Below, piece after piece: positions 15,727-24,299 of a DNA stretch of 64,000 nt (positions are counted from its first letter, which is position 1; every line of letters starts with the position of its first letter). The notes below the pieces were generated by a model. That model was given only the letters and a program-made list of their open reading frames with translations, searched no databases and had not been told where the DNA came from. Origin of the DNA: Paraburkholderia acidisoli (GTDB taxonomy: Bacteria > Pseudomonadota > Gammaproteobacteria > Burkholderiales > Burkholderiaceae). The translations under genes were made by a program, and so were the position numbers. The stretch is taken from the NCBI RefSeq assembly GCF_009789675.1, contig NZ_CP046913.1, positions 992,001 through 1,056,000 on the forward strand, in the 5' to 3' direction.

Positions 15727-16311
15727 TCAGGGCGAAACGGGGGCCGCAGCGCGCTGTCGTATCGCCGCGACAATGCGGGTGCCCGCGAGGCGATCGTGTG
15801 GAAATTGCCGGCCGGGTGCGAAACGGGCGCTGCCGGCCCAGAGCGCGAACCACACCGCTTCGAGCACGAGCGTGCGCGGGATCGGCAGATCGAACAGCGT
15901 GTGCAGCGCGAGCGGCGGCAGGAACCACAGCCACGCCGCGAGATACCGGGCGATGGCGCGCGCGACGGAAGGCGGCGCGCCGTCGTGCGCGCTCACCACG
16001 CGCAGGCGCCAGGTTTTCATCGGCAAGGTCTGGCCGCCCTTGTGCCAGAAGCCGACGAAATACGCGCCCGCGACCAGCACGATCCACGCGGCCATGAGGT
16101 TGTGATGCGTGTAGCCGTTGCGCTGCTGGAACACGAGGCTGAAGGCGAGACCGGCGGCGAAGATCACGCCGAACAGCAACACGCTCTCGTAGAGCAGCGC
16201 GGCCAGGCGGCGGCGGATCGATACCGGTTGCGCGGGCGCGGAAAGCGGCGCGGCAACCTCGGCAGGGTACGTGGGGGACGGAGCGGTCGTGAGCGGGGCG
16301 TGGTCGGACAC
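15727..16311 (-). CDS. RDD-family membrane protein
   Basis: About 194 residues. RRRLAALLYESVLLFGVIFAAG opens the RDD domain, followed by a second helix (LMAAWIVLVAGAYFVGFWHK) with the family GGQTLPMKTWRLRVV, then ARAIARYLAAWLWFLPP and a final helix. It is an integral inner-membrane protein of unknown role. There is no ATG before the domain; I use the GTG at 16311, with a TTG at 16329 as the alternative. It ends the sigma/DUF3619/DUF3106 gene row, after a 146-bp gap. Confidence 0.85.
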   Translation of the reverse strand: MSDHAPLTTAPSPTYPAEVAAPLSAPAQPVSIRRRLAALLYESVLLFGVIFAAGLAFSLVFQQRNGYTHHNLMAAWIVLVAGAYFVGFWHKGGQTLPMKTWRLRVVSAHDGAPPSVARAIARYLAAWLWFLPPLALHTLFDLPIPRTLVLEAVWFALWAGSARFAPGRQFPHDRLAGTRIVAAIRQRAAAPVSP

Positions 16312-16457
16312 GATGCGGTTGGTGCGCAAGCTGGGCGCAGGGTGAAAACAGAACGCCCAAGCATAACCGCGAACGCCGGCGCGGCTCGCCGGGGTTTACG
16401 CGCGGCCCGATCCCGCCGTGGCAAGCCGGGTTGCGCGCGCGGCGAAGTCTCGTTGCG

Positions 16458-17273
16458 TTACGAGCCCTTGTAGGCCGCGGGTGCTTCGGCGGGCGAAACG
16501 GGAATGGGCGTGGCGGGCACGAAGCTGCCGGCCGCGGGCACGCCGGAGGCGATCGCCGCGGCGGCGGCCGCCGCGGGCGAACCCGGCGCGGGAATGACCG
16601 AGCCCGTGTTGCTGGCGGGCACGGCGCCCGAGGCCGGGGCGCTTGCGCCCGGTGCATGCGGGCCCTTGTGGTCGCGCTCGTTGACGAGGCGCTGAATATC
16701 GCGGATCTCGCTCTTGTTGCCGCTGGGCGGCGCGCTCACCACCGTGGGGCGGCGCTTGCGCTCGCTCGCGGCGAGACGTGCCTTCTGGTCCTCGGGAAGC
16801 TGCTGATACGCCTCCCAGGCGCGCTGACGCGCCTGGGCCGGCAGTTCCTTCGACACCTGATAATTCTCGCGCGCGACGCGGCGCTGCTGGGGCGTCATGC
16901 GCACCCATTCGGTCATGCGCTCATGCAGGCGCTTTTGGACTTCCGGCGACATCTTCGGGTAACGCGTGGCGATCTTCAGCCATTTTCGCTTGCGTTCGTC
17001 GCTGAAATGATCCCACTGCGTCGCGAAGGGCGCGAGCGCGGCGTGCTGTTCCTCGTTGAGGCTGGCCCATGCAAGCGGATCGTTCGAGCCGGGCGGCGGC
17101 GTGACCGGCGACGACGAAGGCGCGTCGGGCGACGGTGCCTTGGCTTGCACGCCCGCGCCTGGCGCGGGTTCGCCGGCCGGTTCGGGATGAAAGCGCGGCC
17201 AGGTCGCCGCATACGAGACCAGCGCCGCGACCACACATCCAATGACTACGGCCAGGCCGCGCTTGTAACTCAC
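16458..17273 (-). CDS. DUF3106 protein, membrane-anchored periplasmic helical protein
   Basis: A 271-residue protein with one N-terminal transmembrane or signal-anchor helix (GLAVVIGCVVAALVSYAA, about 6-23), a Pro/Ala/Ser linker, then a helical domain of charged repeats (LNEEQHAALAPFATQWDHFS, ERKRKWLKIATRYPKMSPEV, MTPQQRRVARENYQVSKEL, LPEDQKARL) and an Ala/Pro/Gly-rich tail. The helical part recalls Spy/CnrX-like periplasmic sensors in style, though that is an analogy only. Start is GTG 17273 with GGGGGA upstream. It lies 42 bp after DUF3619, which argues for a common transcript with the sigma factor. Confidence 0.85.
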   Translation of the reverse strand: MSYKRGLAVVIGCVVAALVSYAATWPRFHPEPAGEPAPGAGVQAKAPSPDAPSSSPVTPPPGSNDPLAWASLNEEQHAALAPFATQWDHFSDERKRKWLKIATRYPKMSPEVQKRLHERMTEWVRMTPQQRRVARENYQVSKELPAQARQRAWEAYQQLPEDQKARLAASERKRRPTVVSAPPSGNKSEIRDIQRLVNERDHKGPHAPGASAPASGAVPASNTGSVIPAPGSPAAAAAAAIASGVPAAGSFVPATPIPVSPAEAPAAYKGS

Positions 17274-17315
17274 CCCGTCAGTCCCCCGCTTTCTCAGTGG
17301 CTGCCCTGTTGCCGC

Positions 17316-17744
17316 TCAATGCGCGCGCGTCAGATACGCGTTGAACCCGTGATCGAGGTAGGCCGTGAGCGGCAGGTCGTCGCTCAGCATGGCCGCGTCG
17401 ATGTCGGCGAGTTCAGCGGTGCGTTGCTGATCTTCGAAGTACGCAATGGCGAACAGCCCGGCGACGAGCGCCGCGAGCGGCCACGCGAGGGCGAAGCGCC
17501 CGAGCGCGGAGCGGCGCCGCGCGGGCAGCGGGCTGGGCGCGCCGGCCATGCCACCGGCGCCGGCCAGTGCCAACGCGGGCGCGCGCACGAACACGGGCTC
17601 GGCCTTTTTCTGGGCGAGCGCGGACTGACGTGCGGCAGCGAGTCGGGCAGTGGTGGCAGCGGGAAGGCTGGCGGCGCTCTCGTCGAGCGCGCGGCGCATT
17701 TCCCGCACGAACGCTAGTTCTTTGTTTTCGAGTGCGGAGCTCAT
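17316..17744 (-). CDS. DUF3619 protein, single-pass; candidate anti-sigma factor
   Basis: A 142-residue protein. The first ~80 residues are cytoplasmic in character (ELAFVREMRRALDESAASLP, then TTARLAAARQSALAQKK), one hydrophobic helix spans about 84-102 (FALAWPLAALVAGLFAIAY), and the last 40 residues are acidic and should be periplasmic. A short cytoplasmic helix domain, one membrane helix and an outside tail, encoded four bases inside the end of a sigma gene, is how many anti-sigma factors look. No Zn-binding HxxxCxxC motif is present. The anti-sigma role is my inference; the family itself is annotated as unknown. Confidence 0.85.
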   Translation of the reverse strand: MSSALENKELAFVREMRRALDESAASLPAATTARLAAARQSALAQKKAEPVFVRAPALALAGAGGMAGAPSPLPARRRSALGRFALAWPLAALVAGLFAIAYFEDQQRTAELADIDAAMLSDDLPLTAYLDHGFNAYLTRAH

Positions 17745-18304
17745 AGCGTGATTCCTTTGGCCTTGAGCGCTTGCGCCAGCGTGTGGGTGGCCCGCGAGCA
17801 GTGCGTTTTCACGCTACCTTCGGAGCAACCCATGGCGGCGGCGGTCTCGGCGACATCCATGTCTTCCCAGTAACGCATCAGAAACGCCTCCCGTTGACGT
17901 GCGGGCAACTTCTGGATTTCGTCGTCGATGAGTTGCAGGACTTGCGCCCGCTCGATCTGCTGTTCGCTGCTTTCCGCGCCGGCCGATCCTTCCTGGGCTT
18001 CGAAGGTTTCGAGCGGATCGAAATCCTCGTCGTCGGCGCCGCCGAGCGATGAAAATAGACTCACCCACGTATTGCGTACTTTCTGCCGACGAAAATAGTC
18101 GTGCATCGTATTTTGCAAAATACGCTGAAAGAGCAGGGGGAGTTCGGCGGGGGGACGGTCGCCGTATTTTTCGGCGAGCTTGATCATCGCGTCCTGCACG
18201 ATGTCGAGCGAGGCGTCGTCGTCCCTCACGGCGTAGACCGTCTGCTTGAACGCGCGTCTTTCGACGCCCGCCAGGAAATCGGCGAGTTCCTTGTCTGAAG
18301 CCAT
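17741..18304 (-). CDS. ECF-like RNA polymerase sigma-70 factor
   Basis: A 187-residue sigma factor. Region 2 includes DIVQDAMIKLAEKYGDRPPA and LPLLFQRILQNTMHDYFRRQK. An acidic linker follows (GADDEDFDPLETFEAQEG). Region 4 reads LPARQREAFLMRYWEDMDVA and AETAAAMGCSEGSVKTHCSR. The two-domain layout without region 3 is ECF-like. It overlaps DUF3619 by four bases (ATGA), a strong sign of stoichiometric co-expression. No transmembrane or extra C-terminal domain is present. Confidence 0.92.
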   Translation of the reverse strand: MASDKELADFLAGVERRAFKQTVYAVRDDDASLDIVQDAMIKLAEKYGDRPPAELPLLFQRILQNTMHDYFRRQKVRNTWVSLFSSLGGADDEDFDPLETFEAQEGSAGAESSEQQIERAQVLQLIDDEIQKLPARQREAFLMRYWEDMDVAETAAAMGCSEGSVKTHCSRATHTLAQALKAKGITL

Positions 18305-18557
18305 CCGTGCAGGGCGCCGCCACCAGCGTACGCGTTATCGTTCGAAAAATGTCGTAAAACTCGCGGATCCTAGCAAACTTTCGCGTCTTCGGGGTGGCCG
18401 GGGGCCACAACCCGTTTTTACGCACCGCGCGCGATCGCCGCAACGGCGGGCGTCACAGCGATTTCCGGAGGTGCAGAATCGCCCGATTTTTTTCGTGTTT
18501 CGACGCCGCGAAAGGTCGATGGGATGCAATGGCCGTGCCCGGGCGCTCAATAATCGC

Positions 18558-18586
18558 TTGACCGATTCGCGGCGAATCGCTATCTT
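18558..18586 (+). promoter_or_regulatory. Predicted sigma-70 promoter of ilvIHC
   Basis: TTGACC (18558-18563, five of six bases) and TATCTT (18581-18586, four of six) are separated by exactly 17 bp. Transcription would start near 18593, giving a ~138-base leader before ilvI. This is the best-scoring pair I see in the gap. Confidence 0.55.
18563..18579. promoter_or_regulatory. Operator-like palindrome inside the ilvI promoter spacer
   Basis: CGATTCGC-G-GCGAATCG is a perfect inverted repeat with 8-bp arms and a single central base. It fills the space between the -35 and -10 hexamers, so a protein bound here would block RNA polymerase. The regulator is unknown. Confidence 0.55.
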
Positions 18587-18730
18587 CGACGGTTCGCAAC
18601 ATAAGTGACTTGTCTCAATTCAGGTGTGGCCCATGAGGCTCATCTGTCAACTGGACGCGCCGCTTGAACCCGAGCCACAAGCCCGGCAGAGAGCACCCGA
18701 TCAATTTTTTGCCGAAAATTCGAAAGGTGA

Positions 18731-20509
18731 ATGATGAACATGCCCAGCGCGGAATTCTCCACGTCGGTTCCCCCCTCGCAAGAATCTGACCCTCAAGCTG
18801 CTACCTCCATCGGCGGAACCGTGCTGATGAAGGCGCTCGCCGACGAGCAGGTCGAATTCATCTGGGGCTATCCCGGCGGCTCGGTACTCTACATCTACGA
18901 CGAGCTGTACAAGCAGGACAAGATTCAGCACGTTCTCGTGCGCCACGAACAGGCAGCCGTGCATGCCGCCGACGCCTACGCGCGTTCGACCGGTAATGTT
19001 GGTGTGTGCCTCGTGACCTCGGGACCTGGCGTCACCAATGCGGTGACGGGCATCGCGACGGCCTATATGGACTCGATCCCGATGGTGATCATCAGCGGCC
19101 AGGTGCCTACCGCCGCGATTGGTCAGGACGCGTTCCAGGAGTGCGATACCGTCGGCATCACGCGTCCCTGCGTGAAGCACAACTTCCTCGTGAAGGACGT
19201 GCGCGACCTCGCGGCCACCGTCAAGAAAGCTTTCTATATTGCGCGCACCGGCCGTCCCGGCCCCGTGCTGATCGACATTCCCAAGGACGTGTCGAAAACG
19301 CCGTGCGCGTACGAACCGGTCAAGAACGTTTCGCTGCGTTCGTACAACCCGGTCACCAAGGGCCATTCGGGGCAGATCCGCAAGGCGGTCTCGCTGCTGC
19401 TCTCGGCCAAGCGTCCGTATATCTACACCGGCGGCGGCATCATCCTCGCGGATGCGTCGCGCGAACTGAACCAGTTCGCCGATCTGCTCGGCTACCCGGT
19501 CACGAACACGCTGATGGGTCTGGGCGGCTATCGCGCGAGCGACCGCAAGTTCCTCGGCATGCTCGGCATGCACGGCACCTACGAAGCCAACATGGCGATG
19601 CAGCACTGCGACGTGTTGATCGCGATCGGCGCGCGCTTCGACGACCGCGTGATCGGCGACCCGGCGCACTTCGCTTCCCGCCCGCGCAAGATCATCCACA
19701 TCGACATCGACCCTTCGTCGATCTCGAAGCGCGTGAAGGTCGACATCCCCATCGTCGGCGACGTGAAGGAAGTGCTCAAGGAACTCATCGAGCAACTTCA
19801 GCACGCCGATCATGGCCCGGACACCGCGGCGCTCGCCGACTGGTGGAAGGAGATCGAAGGCTGGCGCGAGAAGAACTGCCTCAAGTTCGACCGTTCGAGC
19901 GAGATCATCAAGCCGCAGTACGTGGTGGAAAAGGCGTGGGAACTCACGGGCGGCAACGCTTTCGTGTGTTCGGACGTCGGCCAGCACCAGATGTGGGCCG
20001 CGCAGTTCTATCGCTTCAACCAGCCGCGCCGCTGGATCAATTCCGGCGGTCTCGGCACGATGGGCTTCGGCCTGCCGGCCGCGATGGGCGTGAAGATGGC
20101 GCACCCGGACGACGACGTGCTCTGCATCACGGGCGAAGGCTCGATCCAGATGTGCATTCAGGAACTGTCGACCTGCAAGCAGTACGACACGCCCGTGAAG
20201 ATCATCTCGCTCAACAACCGCTACCTCGGCATGGTCCGCCAGTGGCAGCAGATCGAATACAGCAAGCGCTATTCGCATTCGTACATGGATGCGCTGCCCG
20301 ACTTCGTGAAGCTCGCCGAAGCGTTCGGCCACGTCGGCATGCGGATCGAAAAGACCGCCGATGTGGAGCCGGCGCTCAAGGAAGCGCTGCGCCTGAAGGA
20401 CCGCACGGTGTTCCTCGATTTCCAGACCGACCCTTCCGAAAACGTCTGGCCGATGGTTCAGGCCGGCAAGGGCATCACCGAGATGCTGCTCGGCTCGGAA
20501 GACCTGTAA
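18731..20509 (+). CDS. ilvI: Acetolactate synthase, large (catalytic) subunit
   Basis: A 592-residue ThDP enzyme that condenses two pyruvates to acetolactate, or pyruvate with 2-oxobutyrate, the first common step to Val, Leu and Ile. The ThDP-activating Glu73 sits in RHEQAAVHAADAYAR. SGPGVTN, the FAD domain with GIILADASRELNQ, and the Mg/ThDP segment GEGSIQM...LNN follow. The motif has GEG where most family members have GDG. Three ATGs lie close together (18731, 18734, 18740); AAAGGTGA precedes them. The small subunit follows after 110 bp. Confidence 0.97.
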   Translation: MMNMPSAEFSTSVPPSQESDPQAATSIGGTVLMKALADEQVEFIWGYPGGSVLYIYDELYKQDKIQHVLVRHEQAAVHAADAYARSTGNVGVCLVTSGPGVTNAVTGIATAYMDSIPMVIISGQVPTAAIGQDAFQECDTVGITRPCVKHNFLVKDVRDLAATVKKAFYIARTGRPGPVLIDIPKDVSKTPCAYEPVKNVSLRSYNPVTKGHSGQIRKAVSLLLSAKRPYIYTGGGIILADASRELNQFADLLGYPVTNTLMGLGGYRASDRKFLGMLGMHGTYEANMAMQHCDVLIAIGARFDDRVIGDPAHFASRPRKIIHIDIDPSSISKRVKVDIPIVGDVKEVLKELIEQLQHADHGPDTAALADWWKEIEGWREKNCLKFDRSSEIIKPQYVVEKAWELTGGNAFVCSDVGQHQMWAAQFYRFNQPRRWINSGGLGTMGFGLPAAMGVKMAHPDDDVLCITGEGSIQMCIQELSTCKQYDTPVKIISLNNRYLGMVRQWQQIEYSKRYSHSYMDALPDFVKLAEAFGHVGMRIEKTADVEPALKEALRLKDRTVFLDFQTDPSENVWPMVQAGKGITEMLLGSEDL

Positions 20510-20619
20510 CGGTATTTGCACGGCCGTCTCGACCTCGCGCGGCGCGCGCCCACACAAGGGGCGCGCGGGTTCGCGGGGAAGGGCGGCACACGCTAACTGG
20601 ATAAATCGCGGATCCCATC

Positions 20620-21111
20620 ATGAGACACATTATTTCCGTTTTGCTGGAAAACGAGCCGGGCGCGCTGTCGCGCGTCGTCGGCCTCTTCTCCGCACGCGGC
20701 TACAACATCGAAACCTTGACGGTGGCGCCGACCGAAGACCGTTCGCTGTCGCGCATGACCATCGTTTCCATTGGCTCGGACGACGTGATCGAACAGATCA
20801 CGAAGCATCTGAACCGCCTGATCGAGGTGGTGAAAGTGGTCGACCTGACCGAGGGCGCCCACATCGAACGCGAGCTGATGCTGATCAAGGTAAGGGCGGT
20901 CGGCAAGGAACGTGAGGAGATGAAGCGGATGGCGGATATTTTCCGCGGCCGCATCATCGACGTCACCGAAAAGACCTACACGATCGAACTGACGGGTGCG
21001 AGCGACAAGCTCGACGCGTTCATCGAGGCGATCGACGCAACCGCCATTCTCGAGACCGTCCGCACGGGCAGCTCGGGCATCGGGCGCGGAGAACGCATTC
21101 TGAAGGTGTAA
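20620..21111 (+). CDS. ilvH: Acetolactate synthase, small (regulatory) subunit
   Basis: A 163-residue regulatory subunit. The N-terminal ACT domain opens MRHIISVLLENEPGALSRVV and includes GLFSARGYNIETLTVAPTED, which binds valine in homologues and gives feedback inhibition. The C-terminal domain (IHMADIFRGRIIDV-like; here KRMADIFRGRIIDVTEKTY) activates IlvI. Length and layout match IlvH of proteobacteria. It lies between ilvI and ilvC in one direction, and all three genes seem to share the promoter before ilvI and the terminator after ilvC. Confidence 0.97.
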   Translation: MRHIISVLLENEPGALSRVVGLFSARGYNIETLTVAPTEDRSLSRMTIVSIGSDDVIEQITKHLNRLIEVVKVVDLTEGAHIERELMLIKVRAVGKEREEMKRMADIFRGRIIDVTEKTYTIELTGASDKLDAFIEAIDATAILETVRTGSSGIGRGERILKV

Positions 21112-21194
21112 CTCCCGACCCAGTCGATCTTGCACCGGAACTTGACCGGATGTGGCGCAACCTGTGACGCATCCGGCCCAGCAGCACAAGCTAA

Positions 21195-22253
<1,059 letters not shown>

Positions 22254-22340
22254 TCTGACATTGCCGTTCCGATTGCCTGCGCGAGACATGGCGCTCACGC
22301 GTCATAGCGCAGCAATCGTTCCCGCGTCAGACCCGAAAAA

Positions 22341-22374
22341 GCCGCCCAGGTGGGATGAAGCCTGGGCGGCTTTT
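22341..22374 (+). terminator. Rho-independent terminator after ilvC
   Basis: Perfect 10-bp arms (GCCGCCCAGG at 22341-22350, CCTGGGCGGC at 22361-22370), a 10-base loop, then TTTTGTT. Five A's precede it, so it could also act on the minus strand. It separates ilvIHC from psd-pssA. Confidence 0.9.
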
Positions 22375-22411
22375 GTTATGCTACGGTTTTCAAAATAACA
22401 GCGAAGCCATC

Positions 22412-23065
22412 ATGAATTACCCTCATCCGATCATCGCGCGCGAAGGCTGGCCGTTCATCGCCATTGCGGCCGTCGTGGCGCTCTTGATCCATGCGGTCGC
22501 AGGCTTCGGACTCGCATGGCCGTTCTGGCTGATCCTGATTTTCGTCGTCCAGTTCTTCCGCGACCCGCCGCGTCCGATCCCGACGCAGGCCAACGCCGTG
22601 CTTTGCCCGGCCGACGGCCGCATCGTCGCCGTGGAAACCGCGCACGACCCGTATGCCAACCGTGAAGCGCTCAAGATCAGCGTGTTCATGAACGTGTTTA
22701 ACGTGCACTCGCAACGCTCGCCGGTGGACGGCGCCGTGGCGAAGGTCGAATATTTCCCGGGCGCGTACCTGAACGCCGCCATCGACAAGGCCTCGACCGA
22801 AAACGAACGCAACGCCGTCGTGCTGACCATGGCGGACGGCACGACCGTCACCTCGGTGCAGATCGCGGGCCTGATCGCGCGCCGCATTCTCTGCTACGTG
22901 CGCGCCGGCGAGCCGCTGTCGCGCGGCCAGCGCTACGGCTTCATCCGCTTCGGTTCGCGCGTGGACGTGTATCTGCCGGTCGGCAGCCGTCCGCGTGTGT
23001 CGATCGGCGAGAAGGTGTCCGCGTCGTCGACGATCCTCGCCGAACTGCCCACGCAATCGGCATAA
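22412..23065 (+). CDS. psd: Phosphatidylserine decarboxylase proenzyme
   Basis: A 217-residue proenzyme of the short Psd type. Two N-terminal hydrophobic stretches (14-46) anchor it in the membrane. Conserved points are QFFRDPPR (47-54), PADGRIV (66-72), [15 protein letters not shown] (93-107) and the self-cleavage site Gly181-Ser182 in RFGSRVD, where the serine becomes the pyruvoyl cofactor. It turns phosphatidylserine into phosphatidylethanolamine. The ATG at 22412 is preferred over an upstream in-frame one at 22355, which lies inside the ilvC terminator. pssA follows 12 bp later, giving a two-gene phosphatidylethanolamine unit. Confidence 0.95.
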   Translation: MNYPHPIIAREGWPFIAIAAVVALLIHAVAGFGLAWPFWLILIFVVQFFRDPPRPIPTQANAVLCPADGRIVAVETAHDPYANREALKISVFMNVFNVHSQRSPVDGAVAKVEYFPGAYLNAAIDKASTENERNAVVLTMADGTTVTSVQIAGLIARRILCYVRAGEPLSRGQRYGFIRFGSRVDVYLPVGSRPRVSIGEKVSASSTILAELPTQSA

Positions 23066-23077
23066 AGGAGGGCAGCG

Positions 23078-23950
23078 ATGGCCGGATTCAAGCGTCGACC
23101 CCGTAATGCGCCCGGTGCGCCGCTGCCGCGGCCGTTTCGCCGCAACAAGTCCGTGCAGGAGCCCGTTGGCGTTGCCGCGGGCCGGCGCGCGGCTCGCCAG
23201 GCGTTCCTGAAGAAACGCGGCATCTACCTGCTGCCCAACGCCTTCACGACCGCCGCGCTGTTCTGCGGCTTTTTCGCGGTCGTGCAGGCCATGAACGTGC
23301 GCTTCGAAGTGGCGGCCATCGCTATTTTCGTGGCCATGGTGCTCGACGGCATGGACGGTCGCGTCGCCCGCATGACGCATTCGCAAAGCGCGTTCGGCGA
23401 ACAGTTCGACAGTTTGTCGGACATGGTGTCGTTCGGCGTGGCGCCCGCGCTCGTGATGTACGAGTGGGTCCTCAAGGATCTCGGGCGCTGGGGCTGGCTC
23501 GCGGCGTTCGTCTACTGCTCGGGCGCTGCGCTGCGGCTCGCGCGCTTCAACACCAATATCGGTTCGGTCGACAAGCGCTTCTTCCAGGGCTTGCCGAGCC
23601 CGGCGGCGGCGGCGCTCATCGCCGGCTTCGTCTGGCTCGCCACCGACAACCGCGTGCCGGTCAAGCTTTCGTGGCTGCCGTGGGTCGCCTTCGTGCTCAC
23701 GATCTACGCGGGCGTGACCATGGTGTCGAACGCGCCGTTCTACAGCGGCAAGGCGCTCGACGTGCGTCACCGCGTACCGTTCGCGGCCACGCTGCTCGTG
23801 GTGGTGGCGTTCGTGCTGGTGTCGTCCGACCCGCCGCTCATGCTGTTCGGCCTGTTCGTGCTGTACGGCCTCTCGGGCTATGTGTTCTGGGGGTATCAGG
23901 CCATGCGCGGACGCGCGAATCCGGCGCGGTCTTCGCCGCACGAGCGCTAG
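23078..23950 (+). CDS. pssA: CDP-diacylglycerol--serine O-phosphatidyltransferase
   Basis: A 290-residue membrane enzyme that makes phosphatidylserine from CDP-diacylglycerol and serine. The CDP-alcohol phosphotransferase signature is complete: Asp93-Gly-x2-Ala-Arg98-x8-Gly107-x3-Asp111-x3-Asp115. About seven hydrophobic helices follow a basic N-terminal tail of ~45 residues. It lies right after psd, whose enzyme uses its product. A terminator hairpin follows at 23977-24006. Confidence 0.95.
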   Translation: MAGFKRRPRNAPGAPLPRPFRRNKSVQEPVGVAAGRRAARQAFLKKRGIYLLPNAFTTAALFCGFFAVVQAMNVRFEVAAIAIFVAMVLDGMDGRVARMTHSQSAFGEQFDSLSDMVSFGVAPALVMYEWVLKDLGRWGWLAAFVYCSGAALRLARFNTNIGSVDKRFFQGLPSPAAAALIAGFVWLATDNRVPVKLSWLPWVAFVLTIYAGVTMVSNAPFYSGKALDVRHRVPFAATLLVVVAFVLVSSDPPLMLFGLFVLYGLSGYVFWGYQAMRGRANPARSSPHER

Positions 23951-23976
23951 CGCGCGAACGGATTCACATCGATACG

Positions 23977-24006
23977 AAAGGGCTGCGCGCAAGCGTGGCC
24001 CTTTTT
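23977..24006 (+). terminator. Rho-independent terminator after pssA
   Basis: AAAGGGC (23977-23983) pairs with GCCCTTT (23998-24004) around a GC-rich 14-base loop, followed by a T-run to 24006. It closes the psd-pssA unit before the leuA control region. Confidence 0.75.
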
Positions 24007-24071
24007 GTTTGGCGGTTGAGCCTGCACGCCGCGCGCGCTCGTGGCGGCCGTGGGCGTATGGCGCGCCCCAA

Positions 24072-24100
24072 TTGCGCTATCGGCGGATTCCGGCTATAGT
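24072..24100 (+). promoter_or_regulatory. Predicted leuA promoter firing at the leader-peptide ATG
   Basis: TTGCGC (24072-24077) and TATAGT (24095-24100) are spaced by exactly 17 bp. The -10 is five of six to consensus; the -35 is weaker. Seven bases separate the -10 from the ATG at 24108, so the expected first transcribed base is the A of that ATG. Confidence 0.6.
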
Positions 24101-24107
24101 CGGCGGC

Positions 24108-24191
24108 ATGGCAACGATCACGTTCCCCTTCTTCTCCCTTCAAGCCGGCGCGCCCCTACGCACGCTAGCGCTAGCGCGCCTGCCGCGCTGA
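24108..24191 (+). CDS. Putative leu leader peptide (27 aa), apparently leaderless
   Basis: A 27-codon frame in the 349-bp gap before leuA, ending 108 bp upstream of it. Its second half reads PLRTLALARLPR, with leucine codons CTA, CTA, CTA and CTG at residues 17, 20, 22 and 25. CTA is uncommon in the GC-rich genes around it, and rare CUA codons are characteristic of leu attenuators in enterobacteria. The RNA can form two competing hairpins: GGCGCGC (24147-24153) with GCGCGCC (24174-24180), and AGCGCG (24173-24178) with CGCGCT (24184-24189). CGCGCC (24175-24180) could instead pair with GGCGCG (24241-24246). A canonical terminator before leuA is not obvious; the nearest T-run (24262-24266) is 17 bases after a 5-bp stem. 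Confidence 0.6.
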   Translation: MATITFPFFSLQAGAPLRTLALARLPR

Positions 24192-24299
24192 TCTCGCTCG
24201 CCCTCCGTAAGCCTCGTTCATTGTCAGCGTCGCCATCGGTGGCGCGAACACCCAAAATCCGTTTTTAGACACTGAACAAGTCCCCCCTGGAGACCCGAA

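Larger units (their letters stand above)
18305..18730. other. 426-bp divergent intergenic region (sigma operon / ilvI)
   Basis: This gap holds the ilvI promoter (18558-18586) and its operator-like palindrome (18563-18579). It also holds a perfect GTGGCC-GGG-GGCCAC hairpin at 18394-18408 followed by CCCG and five T's, which could stop plus-strand transcripts coming from the sigma side. A 33-codon reading frame at 18633-18734 ends across the ilvI start but has GC3 near 45%, unlike genes here. AT-rich stretches at 18343-18360 may hold the sigma promoter; I could not fix its boxes. Confidence 0.6.

Noticed and set aside
18633..18734. 33-codon frame (starts MRLICQLDAPLEP) whose stop overlaps the ilvI ATG
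   Set aside because: The overlap looks like coupling, but there is no ribosome site, GC3 is about 45% against far higher values in real genes here, and it is not rich in Val, Leu or Ile codons. Worth revisiting only if conserved.
24226..24266. Possible leuA attenuator terminator (CGCCA-TCGG-TGGCG and a later T-run)
   Set aside because: The stem is only 5 bp and the five T's start 17 bases after it, so it does not meet the usual form of an intrinsic terminator. I kept the leader peptide call but not a terminator feature.
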